This document shows, piece after piece, positions 17,657 to 26,245 of a DNA stretch of 64,000 nt. Numbering within the stretch: position 1 is the stretch's first letter; every line of letters begins with the position of its first letter. The stretch lies in assembly GCA_951813535.1 (NCBI GenBank), contig OX638345.1, positions 323,029 to 387,028 of the forward strand. Direction: 5' to 3'. This stretch comes from an uncultured Dehalococcoidia bacterium (GTDB lineage Bacteria; Chloroflexota; Dehalococcoidia; Lucifugimonadales; UBA3495). The position numbers and the translations under genes are program-made. The notes under the pieces are model-generated. The model was not told the DNA's origin. It did not search any database and worked only from the letters and a program-made list of their open reading frames with translations.

Positions 17657-18895
17657 ATGCGCGCGTTGCTGGCCGGCATCTCCGGCGTCAACAAGAACAT
17701 CGTCGTCGCCAACCTGCTGGCCCGCCTCCGCGCCCACGGCGAGGTCAACGCGCCGGCCGGCCCGGATACCCTGGGCCCCGACCCCGCCGAGCTGCTCACC
17801 GCCAGCATTGAGGACGCACTGGCCGCCCAGGGCAACGAGCTGGCCGGCGTGCTGGCCGCCTTCCGGCCCGCCTACCAGCTGGCGGCGTGGCAGCGGGCCG
17901 GCCGAGCCATCGCCGAGCGGATCGAGGCGGCCGACCCGCGCCACAGCCTGATCGCCGCGCACCTGACCTACTACACCAGCGGCCGGCAGTTCTCGCTGAT
18001 CGACCTGCCCACCATCCGGCGTTGGCGTCCCGACTGCATCATCACGCTGGTGGACGACATGCTGGACATCCACAGCGCCCTGGCCCAGCGCGACACCGAC
18101 CGGCACACCAACTTCCGGCTGCGCCTGCGGGAGATCCTGGGCTGGCGCAGCGCCGAAATCGCCATGGCCGACCTGCTGGCCCGCAACCTCTACCCCGAAC
18201 GCGCCGTGCCGCACTACGTGGTCAGCATCAAGCACCCGGCGGAGATGCTCTACCGGCTGATCTTCGCACGCCGCAACTACCCGCTGGTGTACTCCAGCTT
18301 CCCCATCACCGCCATACGCTATGATCCCGAGTTGCGCGCCGGCGTCGACGACATTCGCGCCGAGCTGCACCGCCGGTTCATCATCTTTGATCCCCTGACG
18401 CTGGATGAGGGCACGCCGCAGGTGTTCGACAAGGCCCGGGCCGCCTGCGCTGAGGGCGCCACCGAAATCGCCATCGACGCCGAGGAGGCCCGCTGGCCGC
18501 TGGACACATCCGGCGCGCTCACCGAGGGCCGCGCCGACCCGTATCCCATGACCCTGGACCCCCGGGAGGCGCTGGAGGTGTGGGACGACATGGAGAACCA
18601 AGTGCGCCACCGCGACCTGACCATGGTGGAGCAGGCCCAGTGCGTCGCGGCCTACCGCATAACCATGGGCGGCCGGCTATCGACGGGCATGTACTCCGAG
18701 CTGATGTACGCGTCGCACACCGCCGAGCCGGCCCGGCCGGTGCTGATGTACGCCGACCCGGCCGACGGCGGCCTGGACCACCCCTTCCTGCGCAACTTCA
18801 ACCACCGCACCTTCCACGAGATGGAGGAGTGGTTCGACGCCATCCGGCAAATCGCGCCCGACGCCGAACCGGACCCGCAACGGCCGCTGTTCTGA
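17657..18895 (+). CDS. P-loop-like protein with degenerate Walker A, function unknown
   Basis: 412 aa, not confidently assigned. The extreme N-terminus MRALLAGISGVNKNIVVANLL looks like a strand-P-loop-helix start (archaeal adenylate kinase or nucleoside kinase style), but the G-K-T/S is replaced by N-K-N. Later features are FSLIDLPTIRRWRPDCIITLVDD (a possible Walker B strand), LRLREILGWRSAEIAMADLLA and VVSIKHPAEMLYRLIF. No membrane segment is seen. It is flanked on both sides by palindromic elements. Confidence 0.7.
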   Translation: MRALLAGISGVNKNIVVANLLARLRAHGEVNAPAGPDTLGPDPAELLTASIEDALAAQGNELAGVLAAFRPAYQLAAWQRAGRAIAERIEAADPRHSLIAAHLTYYTSGRQFSLIDLPTIRRWRPDCIITLVDDMLDIHSALAQRDTDRHTNFRLRLREILGWRSAEIAMADLLARNLYPERAVPHYVVSIKHPAEMLYRLIFARRNYPLVYSSFPITAIRYDPELRAGVDDIRAELHRRFIIFDPLTLDEGTPQVFDKARAACAEGATEIAIDAEEARWPLDTSGALTEGRADPYPMTLDPREALEVWDDMENQVRHRDLTMVEQAQCVAAYRITMGGRLSTGMYSELMYASHTAEPARPVLMYADPADGGLDHPFLRNFNHRTFHEMEEWFDAIRQIAPDAEPDPQRPLF

Positions 18896-18950
18896 CGGGA
18901 CGGCTGCCTTTCGTCACGTGGCCAGGCTGCCTCACGGTCAACGCGGTCAC

Positions 18951-19123
18951 CCGTCTCGCGCGTAGCCAGTTTCGTAAATCGTCAGAATCAGGATTTTCAA
19001 GATTTACGGATTATCAGGATTTGAACCGTTCCGTGATGGAGACTTCGCCAATCCTGACAGATCATAGAATACGGTAAATCCTGATTCTGACGTTTACCAA
19101 CCACAAACCGGGTACGCATGAGG
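18951..19123 (+). repeat. Dispersed palindromic element, copy 2
   Basis: About 173 bp. The inner arms CGTCAGAATCAGGATTT and AAATCCTGATTCTGACG are a near-perfect 17-bp inverted repeat. GATT recurs about every 9-10 nt inside the left arm. Outer arms ctcgcgcgtagcc / gggtacgcatgag extend the palindrome, and matching GGTCACCC/GGGTCACCC ends may extend it to 18945-19130. It fills most of the 377-bp gap before the DUF5671 gene; nothing else is seen there. Confidence 0.85.
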
Positions 19124-19272
19124 GTCACCCGCAACCTGGCCTCCCGCTATTCCGGAAAACCCCAGCAACGGTGGGGCGCGCACAGGACAATAATCCTGTC
19201 GAATGCAACAATATATCCCGCTTTGAACGAGAAGATAACTCGTCGCACGACATAACTGATCGAGAGGGCAAT

Positions 19273-20343
19273 ATGAACGAAGAACTCCGCCGGTTCATCA
19301 AGGAATCACTGGAGAAGGGCATCGACCGGGAGACTATCCGCAACGTGCTGCTGGAGGCCGGCTGGCAGGAGCGCGACGTGCGCAGCGCCATGGCCGCCTA
19401 CGCCGACGTGGACTTTCCGGTGGCGGTGCCAAGGCCACGACCCTACCTGCACGCTCGGGAGGCCTTCCTCTACCTGGTGTCGTTCATCGCCCTGTACGTC
19501 TTCGCCTTCAGCCTGGGGGCAGTGCTCTTCGGCCTCATCGACCACACCTTCTCGGACGCCCTGGACCGCTACCGGTCTTCGCCCTCAACGGCGGATGCCA
19601 CGGCCATTGCGGCGGTGATCGTCGCCTTTCCCCTGTACCTGATCCTGATGCGCCGGCTCACCGCTGCCGTCGCCGCCGACCCCGAGCGTCGCCAGTCGCT
19701 GGTGCGCCGGTGGCTGACCTACCTGACGCTGGTGGTGGGCGCGGGCATCATCCTGGGCGACATCATCGCCCTGCTGGCCAGCCTGCTCACGGGCGACCCC
19801 ACGGTGAACTTCTTCCTCAAGGTCGCCACCGTCCTGCTGATCGTCGTGCCCATCTTCGGCTACTACCTGTGGGACATGCGCCAGGCCGAGGACGAGGTGT
19901 CCGCATCGGCGGCGCGGGCCGCTCCCATCCTGCGCGCCCTGGTCATCGCCGCAGTGGTGGTCGTGGTGGCCGTCGTGGGCTACTCCATCTACGTGGTCGG
20001 GACGCCCGGCCAGCAGCGCAACGTCCGTCTCGATGAGCAGCGCATCGACGACCTGCGCAGCATCTCCCGCAACGTGGACCGCTATTACGAGACCAACGGC
20101 GCAATGCCCGCCAACCTCTTCGATCTGCAGGGTCCGCAGTACTCCGTCCGGTCCATAACAGACCCGGACACGGGCCGTCCCTACGGGTACCATCTCGTGG
20201 GCGGCGTGGACTACGAGCTGTGCGCAGTGTTCAACACCGAAAGACCGGAGCGGCGGGACGAGCGCCGCCCCTTCTCCGAATCGATCTGGGACCACGGCTC
20301 CGGTCTCACCTGCTTCGGGTTGACGGCGGAGGGGGAGCGGTAG
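19273..20343 (+). CDS. DUF5671 domain membrane protein
   Basis: 356 aa. Residues 1-45 form a helical, soluble segment (ELRRFIKESLEKGIDRETIR). PRPYLHAREAFLYLVSFIAL marks DUF5671, followed by four to five membrane helices (about 60-90, 110-130, 155-180, 190-210, 230-250). The C-terminal 100 residues (RIDDLRSISRNVDRYYETNG onwards) resemble the soluble tail of type IV pilin-like or G-type proteins and are probably extracytoplasmic. ATG 19273 follows GAGAGGGCAAT. Function is unknown. Confidence 0.8.
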   Translation: MNEELRRFIKESLEKGIDRETIRNVLLEAGWQERDVRSAMAAYADVDFPVAVPRPRPYLHAREAFLYLVSFIALYVFAFSLGAVLFGLIDHTFSDALDRYRSSPSTADATAIAAVIVAFPLYLILMRRLTAAVAADPERRQSLVRRWLTYLTLVVGAGIILGDIIALLASLLTGDPTVNFFLKVATVLLIVVPIFGYYLWDMRQAEDEVSASAARAAPILRALVIAAVVVVVAVVGYSIYVVGTPGQQRNVRLDEQRIDDLRSISRNVDRYYETNGAMPANLFDLQGPQYSVRSITDPDTGRPYGYHLVGGVDYELCAVFNTERPERRDERRPFSESIWDHGSGLTCFGLTAEGER

Positions 20344-20585
20344 AATCGGCTCGTACCTCGCATCATGATCCTCCACTTCGCCAGCCGGTGTGGGGGAGTC
20401 ACCAGTTTGTTGCATGTCAACGCCGACGTTACATGCGAATGCACCGCACACTTGCCGGCAGGTTATCCGGCGCTGTCCGTTCCCGGACGGGGCGTATAAT
20501 GGATGCAGCAAGAGCAGGAAACCAACGGCTATTTCCCCATAGCAGCGGCTGATAAGCTTCGTAGCCGAACAAAACGAAGCGCACC

Positions 20586-21437
20586 ATGATCCCCAACGCT
20601 CCGGATCCGCACGCACTGGCAACCGCCCGGGCAGCCCAGGCCCAACTGCCAGATGCCACGGTGATACTCTTCGGTTCCCGTGCCATCGGTCGACACCGCT
20701 CGAGCTCAGACATTGATCTCCTCGTCGTAACCGGCGAACGCAATCCGCTTGGCGCCGAGATGAGGGCCCGCAAGGCCGCAATGGGTTATCTGAAGGCGAA
20801 CCCGCCCCGATTGCCGGTGGACGTAATCGGCATAACCCGCACCCAGTTCGAACGCTGTAGCAAGGCCAATCAACACATCGCTGGCCAGGCAGTTCGATAC
20901 GGAGTCAACGTGAGCGGAGAAGAGCTACACCCCACCTTATCTGACAACGATGGATACCCGGACCACTGGCCGGAAACCAGGCGCCGTATTGAACGCGCTC
21001 AAGCCTGGAACCAAAGCCTCGCAGACGTTATCGAAAACCAACACCAGGAATTGATCGGATTTACCGCACAACAAGCAGTCGAAAACGCTCTCAAAGGCTG
21101 GCTGTCGGCGTACAACGACGCGCGCACGTTTGGGCACGAGCTGACTGAGCTTTGGGAAGACATCAAGGACATTGAGGATTGGAGCGATCCTGACTTGAAC
21201 CGAGCGTCACAGGCGGTCAACGACCTGTTCGATTTCACGCGATACCGCAACCCGGACGATCCAGACGAATACAAGGACTGGCTCACCGATTATGCAGCCA
21301 GGTATCGTTACTCGGGCACAGCCTACGTCATGACGAGTTCGGAAAGGCAAGAACTACAGCGACTGGTCAACCAGTTCGTCCTTGTCGTGGTGGCAAGAAT
21401 CCACCGGCTCAGCGGTACCAATCACCGCGATGTATGA
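20586..21437 (+). CDS. MNT nucleotidyltransferase-HEPN fusion protein
   Basis: 283 aa. Residues about 20-60 carry the minimal nucleotidyltransferase motif ILFGSRAIGRHRSSSDIDLLVV (GSR-x9-D-x-D). From about residue 120 a helical HEPN-like domain follows (ENQHQELIGFTAQQAVENALKGWLSA, then ARTFGHELTELW). Separate MNT and HEPN proteins form TA pairs in which MNT AMPylates the HEPN toxin; here both halves are in one chain. It stands alone, without a partner gene. Domain calls are by motif; TA function is inference. Confidence 0.8.
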   Translation: MIPNAPDPHALATARAAQAQLPDATVILFGSRAIGRHRSSSDIDLLVVTGERNPLGAEMRARKAAMGYLKANPPRLPVDVIGITRTQFERCSKANQHIAGQAVRYGVNVSGEELHPTLSDNDGYPDHWPETRRRIERAQAWNQSLADVIENQHQELIGFTAQQAVENALKGWLSAYNDARTFGHELTELWEDIKDIEDWSDPDLNRASQAVNDLFDFTRYRNPDDPDEYKDWLTDYAARYRYSGTAYVMTSSERQELQRLVNQFVLVVVARIHRLSGTNHRDV

Positions 21438-21485
21438 CAACCCTGGGAACTGCACCACTCCGGGCCGCGCAGCCTTGACCATGGA

Positions 21486-21515
21486 TTGACGTACCCCCGT
21501 CGTTTTTCGTAAAAT
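21486..21515 (+). promoter_or_regulatory. Sigma70-type promoter of erpA
   Basis: -35 TTGACG (21486-21491), an 18-nt spacer and -10 TAAAAT (21510-21515), 39 nt ahead of the ATG. Confidence 0.65.
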
Positions 21516-21554
21516 CATCGTATCCACAACTCCCACAGCGGAGGTTACCAAACC

Positions 21555-21911
21555 ATGCCCATCACCCAGAACGGCGCCGAACTCACCGTAGAGATTTCGG
21601 AAAAGGCTGCCGAAAAGATCAAGTATTTCGCCGACAAAGAGGGTCTCACCGACAATATCGGTCTGCGCGTCGCCGTCAAGGGCGGCGGCTGCTCAGGTCT
21701 GACCTACGACCTGACCATCACCGACCAGGAGCGCGAATCCGACAAGATCGTCGAGCAGTTCGGCGTCAAGGTGATGGTGGACAAGAAGTCCTACATTTAC
21801 CTGGTCGGCACCCAGCTCGACTTCTCCGACGGCCTCAACGGCAAGGGCTTCATCTTCGAGAACCCCAACGCCAAGAAGGCCTGCGGCTGCGGCACCTCCT
21901 TCGCCGTGTAG
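21555..21911 (+). CDS. erpA: Iron-sulfur cluster insertion protein (A-type carrier)
   Basis: 118 aa. The three A-type cysteines are present: GGGCSGL and the C-terminal KKACGCGTSF (C-x-C). A-type carriers receive Fe-S clusters from a scaffold and deliver them to apoproteins in the cytosol. VTKPVDL-like features are absent and the LTYDLTITDQ core is typical, so this is ErpA/IscA and not the selenoprotein-like relative at 39117. It has an excellent ribosome site (GGAGG), its own promoter and a terminator after it. The ErpA versus IscA/SufA label is uncertain. Confidence 0.9.
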   Translation: MPITQNGAELTVEISEKAAEKIKYFADKEGLTDNIGLRVAVKGGGCSGLTYDLTITDQERESDKIVEQFGVKVMVDKKSYIYLVGTQLDFSDGLNGKGFIFENPNAKKACGCGTSFAV

Positions 21912-21942
21912 CCGGCGCGCCCAAACCCGATACGACGCGGCG

Positions 21943-21971
21943 CAGGGGCGGGTTGCAGACCCGCCCCTGTT
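21943..21971 (+). terminator. Rho-independent terminator after erpA
   Basis: An 11-bp perfect stem CAGGGGCGGGT / ACCCGCCCCTG (21943-21953 with 21959-21969) with a 5-nt loop, followed by TTG. Confidence 0.6.
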
Positions 21972-22018
21972 GCGTATCCTGACCTCGCCACCCGTAAGTC
22001 CTGATCCCGGAGGCCCAC

Positions 22019-23041
22019 ATGACCAGCGCCGTCCTTGACACTCACACCGCCGAAGAGTTCCGCGCCGCCACCGAGCGCGCCGCCGTTTATCCCGACGACG
22101 CCGGCATCCTGCTGCTCACCGGCGAGGATGCCCGCGACCTGCTCAACCGCCTCTCCACCAACGAGATCGACCCGGACGCTCCGGCCGGCGAGGTTGCCGT
22201 GACCGTGCTGACCAGCGATCGTGGCCGCATCGTGGACCTGGTCTACGTCATCCACTGTGGCGACCACCAGGTGATGATCACCAGCCCGGGCCAGCAGCAG
22301 AACGTGACCGACTTCCTGGACAAGTACACGATCATGGAGGACCTGGAGGTCGAGGACATCACGGAGAAGACTTCCCTGCTGCGGCTAACCGGTCCGCGCG
22401 CCGCCGACATTCTGGGCGGGGTATCGGACGATGGAATCCTGGTGGTGGATCCTCCGACGGACCCGGACGACCCGGACCGTCCGCCCACGCGATACCTGCT
22501 CGCCGACGATCCTGATGACGCCGCGCGCATTGCATCCGACCTGGGAGCGGCCGGCGCGGTGAGCATCAGCGCGGAGACGGCCGAAGCGCTGCGCATCGCC
22601 CAGGCCCGGCCGGCCCACGGCTCGGAGATGAGCGACACCTACAACCCGCTGGAGGCGGGCCTCATCGGCGCCATCGACTTTCACAAGGGCTGCTACATCG
22701 GCCAGGAGGTCATCGCCCGCCTGGACACCTACCACAAGGTGCAGAAGTACCTGGTGTCCCTGCGCTTCGACGCGGATCCGGCCGAGGCTGGCGCGCTGCC
22801 CGGGTCGCGCCTGGTCAACGACGATGGCGCGGCCATGGGCCTGGTCACATCGGCGACGGTGGTTCCCTCGCCAGACGGCGCTCGCATAATCGGCCTGGGC
22901 TACGTGCGCACGGCGGCAGTGCAGATTGGGGCGGCGCTACAAGTGGTCGCTGAGGAAGAGAGCGGCGACACCGGCATCACGGCCCGCATCATCGCGCAGC
23001 CGCTGCTCTTCGGCGGTGAAAAGCCGGGGCCGGGGCGGTAG
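22019..23041 (+). CDS. ygfZ: YgfZ/GcvT-family folate-binding protein
   Basis: 340 aa. The YgfZ hallmark K-G-C-Y-x-G-Q-E is present (FHKGCYIGQEVIARLDTY, near residue 222). The GcvT-like fold begins at DDAGILLLTGEDARDLLNRLSTNEID. YgfZ proteins help maintain or repair Fe-S enzymes in a folate-dependent way, which fits the adjacent erpA gene 107 nt upstream on the same strand. Start ATG 22019 follows CGGAGG. Confidence 0.88.
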   Translation: MTSAVLDTHTAEEFRAATERAAVYPDDAGILLLTGEDARDLLNRLSTNEIDPDAPAGEVAVTVLTSDRGRIVDLVYVIHCGDHQVMITSPGQQQNVTDFLDKYTIMEDLEVEDITEKTSLLRLTGPRAADILGGVSDDGILVVDPPTDPDDPDRPPTRYLLADDPDDAARIASDLGAAGAVSISAETAEALRIAQARPAHGSEMSDTYNPLEAGLIGAIDFHKGCYIGQEVIARLDTYHKVQKYLVSLRFDADPAEAGALPGSRLVNDDGAAMGLVTSATVVPSPDGARIIGLGYVRTAAVQIGAALQVVAEEESGDTGITARIIAQPLLFGGEKPGPGR

Positions 23042-23069
23042 GTGCAGTCATCGGGATGAGGGGGTAGAA

Positions 23070-23354
23070 ATGTTCAGGACCGTCAAAGCAAAATTTATCA
23101 ATGGCGCCCTGGTTCCCATTGAGACCCTGGACCTCAAGGAGGGCGACGAAGTCCTGGTCACCGTGGACACCAAAACCGCCGTGTCCGCCATGTCTGCCGA
23201 GGAAATTACCGAACGGTCAAAGGCGGCCGCCGGCGGCTGGATAGGAGGCGGCATCGACGGCGAGGAGTTGAAACGGCTCATTTACACTTCCCGTCATCGC
23301 GGCCTCGACTGCGATTGCATCTACTGCGCCCCGAAGACGTCAGCAAATGAGTAG
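23070..23354 (+). CDS. Antitoxin, AF2212/DUF104-like
   Basis: 94 aa. The start MFRTVKAKFINGALVPIETLDLKEGDEVLVTV is the beta-barrel-like N-terminus of the DUF104/AF2212 antitoxin family. The C-terminal half is variable and ends in C-x-C-x-x-C (CDCIYC). It overlaps the VapC-type PIN toxin gene by 8 nt, the normal antitoxin-first arrangement. GTG/ATG codons upstream lie inside ygfZ, so the ATG at 23070 is preferred. Confidence 0.8.
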   Translation: MFRTVKAKFINGALVPIETLDLKEGDEVLVTVDTKTAVSAMSAEEITERSKAAAGGWIGGGIDGEELKRLIYTSRHRGLDCDCIYCAPKTSANE

Positions 23355-23739
23355 CCTGCTGGACACCGACTGGGCTATTGACTATCTGAACCGTGTCGCT
23401 GACACCATGCAACGCGTAGATGAGCTGCGTCCCGACGGCATCGTCATCAGCATCATTTCTGTGGCAGAGTTGTACGAGGGGGTGCTGAACAGCCACGACC
23501 CGGAACGACGCGAAAGAGCGCTGCAAGATTTCCTGCGCCCATTTCGCATCGTTGAGCTGGACGTCCCCATCTGCCGTATCTTTGGCATGGAGCGCGCCAG
23601 ACTGCGCGCCGCGGGAACACGCATACAGGACATGGACCTGCTCATCGGCGCAACTGCTTTGCACCACGACCTGACGCTCCTGAGCAACAACCGGCGCCAC
23701 TTCGAGCGGCTGTCGGGCCTGCGCATCATATCCGTCTGA
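23347..23739 (+). CDS. vapC: VapC-type PIN domain toxin
   Basis: 130 aa. The PIN acidic residues are in place: LLDTDWAIDYL (first Asp), SVAELYEGV (conserved Glu), and IQDMDLLIGATALHHDLTLLSNNRRHF (later Asp cluster and the closing strand). VapC toxins are Mg-dependent RNases, often cutting tRNA or rRNA. It overlaps the DUF104 antitoxin gene by 8 nt. Confidence 0.87.
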   Translation: MSSLLDTDWAIDYLNRVADTMQRVDELRPDGIVISIISVAELYEGVLNSHDPERRERALQDFLRPFRIVELDVPICRIFGMERARLRAAGTRIQDMDLLIGATALHHDLTLLSNNRRHFERLSGLRIISV

Positions 23740-23757
23740 GCGTCTCCGGCAGCAATC

Positions 23758-25443
23758 ATGACTTCGCCAACCAACCCGAACACCTCACAGAACTTCGCCC
23801 CCCTCACCGAATATCTGGGGCGCTGGCTTGCTGCGGCCCCCGCAGCGGGCCTGTCCATCTCCGTCACCGACCGGCGGCAGACCCTCTTCACCGCCGGCGT
23901 CGGGTACGCCGACCTGGCGGCGCGGAGCCCGGTGCTCGCCGACACCACCTTTCAGATTGGCAGCATCGGCAAGTCGATGACCGCCCTGGCGCTGCTGCAA
24001 CTGGCACAGGCCGGCCGCCTCGACCTCAACGCGCCGATCAGCACGCATCTTCCGTGGCTGGCCCTGCCCTCCCGATACGGCCCGATCACCCTCCGGCACC
24101 TGCTCAGCCACACCGCCGGCCTGCCCTCCGGCGCCGACTTCACCCCCGCGGCTCGCTACGAGGGCTACGCCCTGCGCGACACCGAGGCCGCCTGGGAACC
24201 CGGCTCCCGGTTCCACTACTCCAACACCGCCTACAAGCTGCTGGGCTGGCTGCTGGAGGACGTCACCGGCCAGGATTACGGCAGCGCCATCCGCGAGCGC
24301 GTCCTGGAACCGCTGGGGATGCACGCCAGCGAACCGGTCATCAGCCATCGCACCTGGCACGGCATGGCCACCGGCTACGTGGACCTCCACGACGATCGCC
24401 CGCGCCGGCTGGACGACACCCTCATCCCGGCCCACTGGTCAGAATACGCCGTCGGCGACGGCAGCCAGGTCTCCACCGCCAGCGACATGGCGCGCTACGC
24501 CCGGCTGTGGCTCAGCGACGGCCGGGGAGACGCGGGTCCCCTGATCTCTCAAGCCCTGTACCGGCAGATGACCACTCCGGTCATCGAGATGCCCGGTCGC
24601 TGGGGCGACCAGCATGAGTACGGCTACGGCTTCGGTTTGATAATCCACCGGGCCGACGGTCACGATTTCATCGGCCACGGCGGCGGCACCGTGGGCTTCC
24701 GGTCCATCATGATTACGGACCAGACGGACGGGTTGGGCGTCGTCATATTGTGCAACCGCTCCGGAGGAGACCTGTATCCTGCGGCACGGTACGCCCTCCA
24801 GGTGGCGTCCGCTATCCGCGGCGGCGACCCGGTTCCGGAAGCGCCGGCCCTGTCCGACCCCACGCGGGTTGAATCCGCCGACCGCTACGCCGGCCAATTC
24901 GTTGACGAGGCATCCGGCGCCGCCCTGACCGTAACCGCCCGGGACGGCCGGCTTCTCCTGCACCGGCAGGACCGGCCCGACATAACCCTGGAGCACATCG
25001 GGGGCAACACCTTCTGCGTCCCCGATGACGAGTTCGACCCGTTCCCCCTGCGCTTCCGCGCGCCGGAGGACGCCGGCGACGCTGCCCCGATGGCCGAGAT
25101 GCGCCACGGCCCCGCCGTGTACGTCCGAGATGGAGCCGCGCCCCTGGCTGTCGCTGTACCCTACCCTCCGGAATGGGCCGCTTTCGCCGGCCACTACCGC
25201 AGCCACGCGCCCTACCTGACCAGCTTTCGCGTCATCCTGCGCCGGGGACGCCTCTACCTGGCGTGGCCCAACGGCGGCGAGGAGCCGCTGACACCACGGG
25301 CCGGGGATCCCGAAGCGTCACCGCGCTTTTACGTTGGACCCGCGGGCGAACCCTCTGCCGAGTGGGTCAGGTTCGATACCGTCGTGGGGAGCCGTGCCCT
25401 GCGCGCCCGTTGGGCCGGCGGCGGCAGTTTCTACCGGGTGTAA
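23758..25443 (+). CDS. Serine hydrolase, beta-lactamase/class C-type family
   Basis: 561 aa. The S-x-x-K nucleophile motif is in GSIGKSMTALALLQL (near residue 66) and the Y-x-N motif in HYSNTAYKLLGW (near 157). The third element appears as GHGGGTVGFRS. Residues 1-350 are the hydrolase; the remaining 200 form beta-rich C-terminal domains like those attached to D-aminopeptidase/esterase EstB relatives. No signal peptide is visible, so it is probably cytosolic. Substrate unknown; a peptidase, esterase or lactonase are all possible. Confidence 0.88.
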   Translation: MTSPTNPNTSQNFAPLTEYLGRWLAAAPAAGLSISVTDRRQTLFTAGVGYADLAARSPVLADTTFQIGSIGKSMTALALLQLAQAGRLDLNAPISTHLPWLALPSRYGPITLRHLLSHTAGLPSGADFTPAARYEGYALRDTEAAWEPGSRFHYSNTAYKLLGWLLEDVTGQDYGSAIRERVLEPLGMHASEPVISHRTWHGMATGYVDLHDDRPRRLDDTLIPAHWSEYAVGDGSQVSTASDMARYARLWLSDGRGDAGPLISQALYRQMTTPVIEMPGRWGDQHEYGYGFGLIIHRADGHDFIGHGGGTVGFRSIMITDQTDGLGVVILCNRSGGDLYPAARYALQVASAIRGGDPVPEAPALSDPTRVESADRYAGQFVDEASGAALTVTARDGRLLLHRQDRPDITLEHIGGNTFCVPDDEFDPFPLRFRAPEDAGDAAPMAEMRHGPAVYVRDGAAPLAVAVPYPPEWAAFAGHYRSHAPYLTSFRVILRRGRLYLAWPNGGEEPLTPRAGDPEASPRFYVGPAGEPSAEWVRFDTVVGSRALRARWAGGGSFYRV

Positions 25444-25517
25444 CCGTCTGCCCACCAGCCAATCCTCTACGCAGGCATAATTGCCGCCAACACACGCCGA
25501 GCCGGGCGAGGTTCAAC

Positions 25518-26234
25518 ATGACCACCGCCAAGACACCCCAATCCTCACCTGACTTCATGCTGCCGGATGTTCCCGAAATCCCGGACGAGATGATGACCTC
25601 CTACGACCACCTCACCGAAAACGGCAGCTCCCATTTCCTGGCTCAATACCTCGGGAACCTGGAAACCACCCTCGTCGCCGGCGGACGCTACATCACGGCC
25701 GTGCTACCTTCAGAACGCGCCGACATGACCGGCTCGGTTTACCCTGATATGCTCGTGGCCTTCAACGTCGACCGGGCTGTCTACCGGGCCCGCAACGGTT
25801 ACGTCATCTCCGAACAGGGCAAGCCTCCCGATTTCGTGCTCGAAATCGGCTCGCGTTCAACCGGACGGAGGGACACCGTCGACAAGCGCGTCATCTACGC
25901 GGATCTGGGCATCCCGGAGTACTGGCGATTCGACGAGACCGGTCACTACCACGGCGCCCGCCTCGCCGGGGACCGGCTGTCGGACGGCCGGTACGAGCCG
26001 ATCACGATTGATGAGCTGCCCGACGGGAGCCTGCAGGGCCACAGCGTCGTCCTGAACGTGGAACTGCGCTGGACCAGCGGACAACTGGGCTGGTACGACC
26101 CGAACACTGGAGAACACGTCCCCACCATGGAGTCGGAACGCGCGGCCCTCGCCCAGGAGCAACAAGCCCGCACGCAGGCTGAAGCCAAGGTCCGGGAACT
26201 GGAAGAGCAGATACGCCAACTGCGCGGCGAATGA
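25518..26234 (+). CDS. Uma2 family endonuclease-like protein with C-terminal coiled coil
   Basis: 238 aa from ATG 25518. Core: MMTSYDHLTENGSSHFLAQYL, PPDFVLEIGSRSTGRRD and YADLGIPEYWRFDETGHYHG. From about residue 195 it is a Q/E/A-rich coiled coil (ERAALAQEQQARTQAEAKVRE). Clear paralogue of 2484-3245 (same order, about the same length). It is convergent with pyrE. Confidence 0.85.
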   Translation: MTTAKTPQSSPDFMLPDVPEIPDEMMTSYDHLTENGSSHFLAQYLGNLETTLVAGGRYITAVLPSERADMTGSVYPDMLVAFNVDRAVYRARNGYVISEQGKPPDFVLEIGSRSTGRRDTVDKRVIYADLGIPEYWRFDETGHYHGARLAGDRLSDGRYEPITIDELPDGSLQGHSVVLNVELRWTSGQLGWYDPNTGEHVPTMESERAALAQEQQARTQAEAKVRELEEQIRQLRGE

Positions 26235-26245
26235 CCGCCCCAGTA

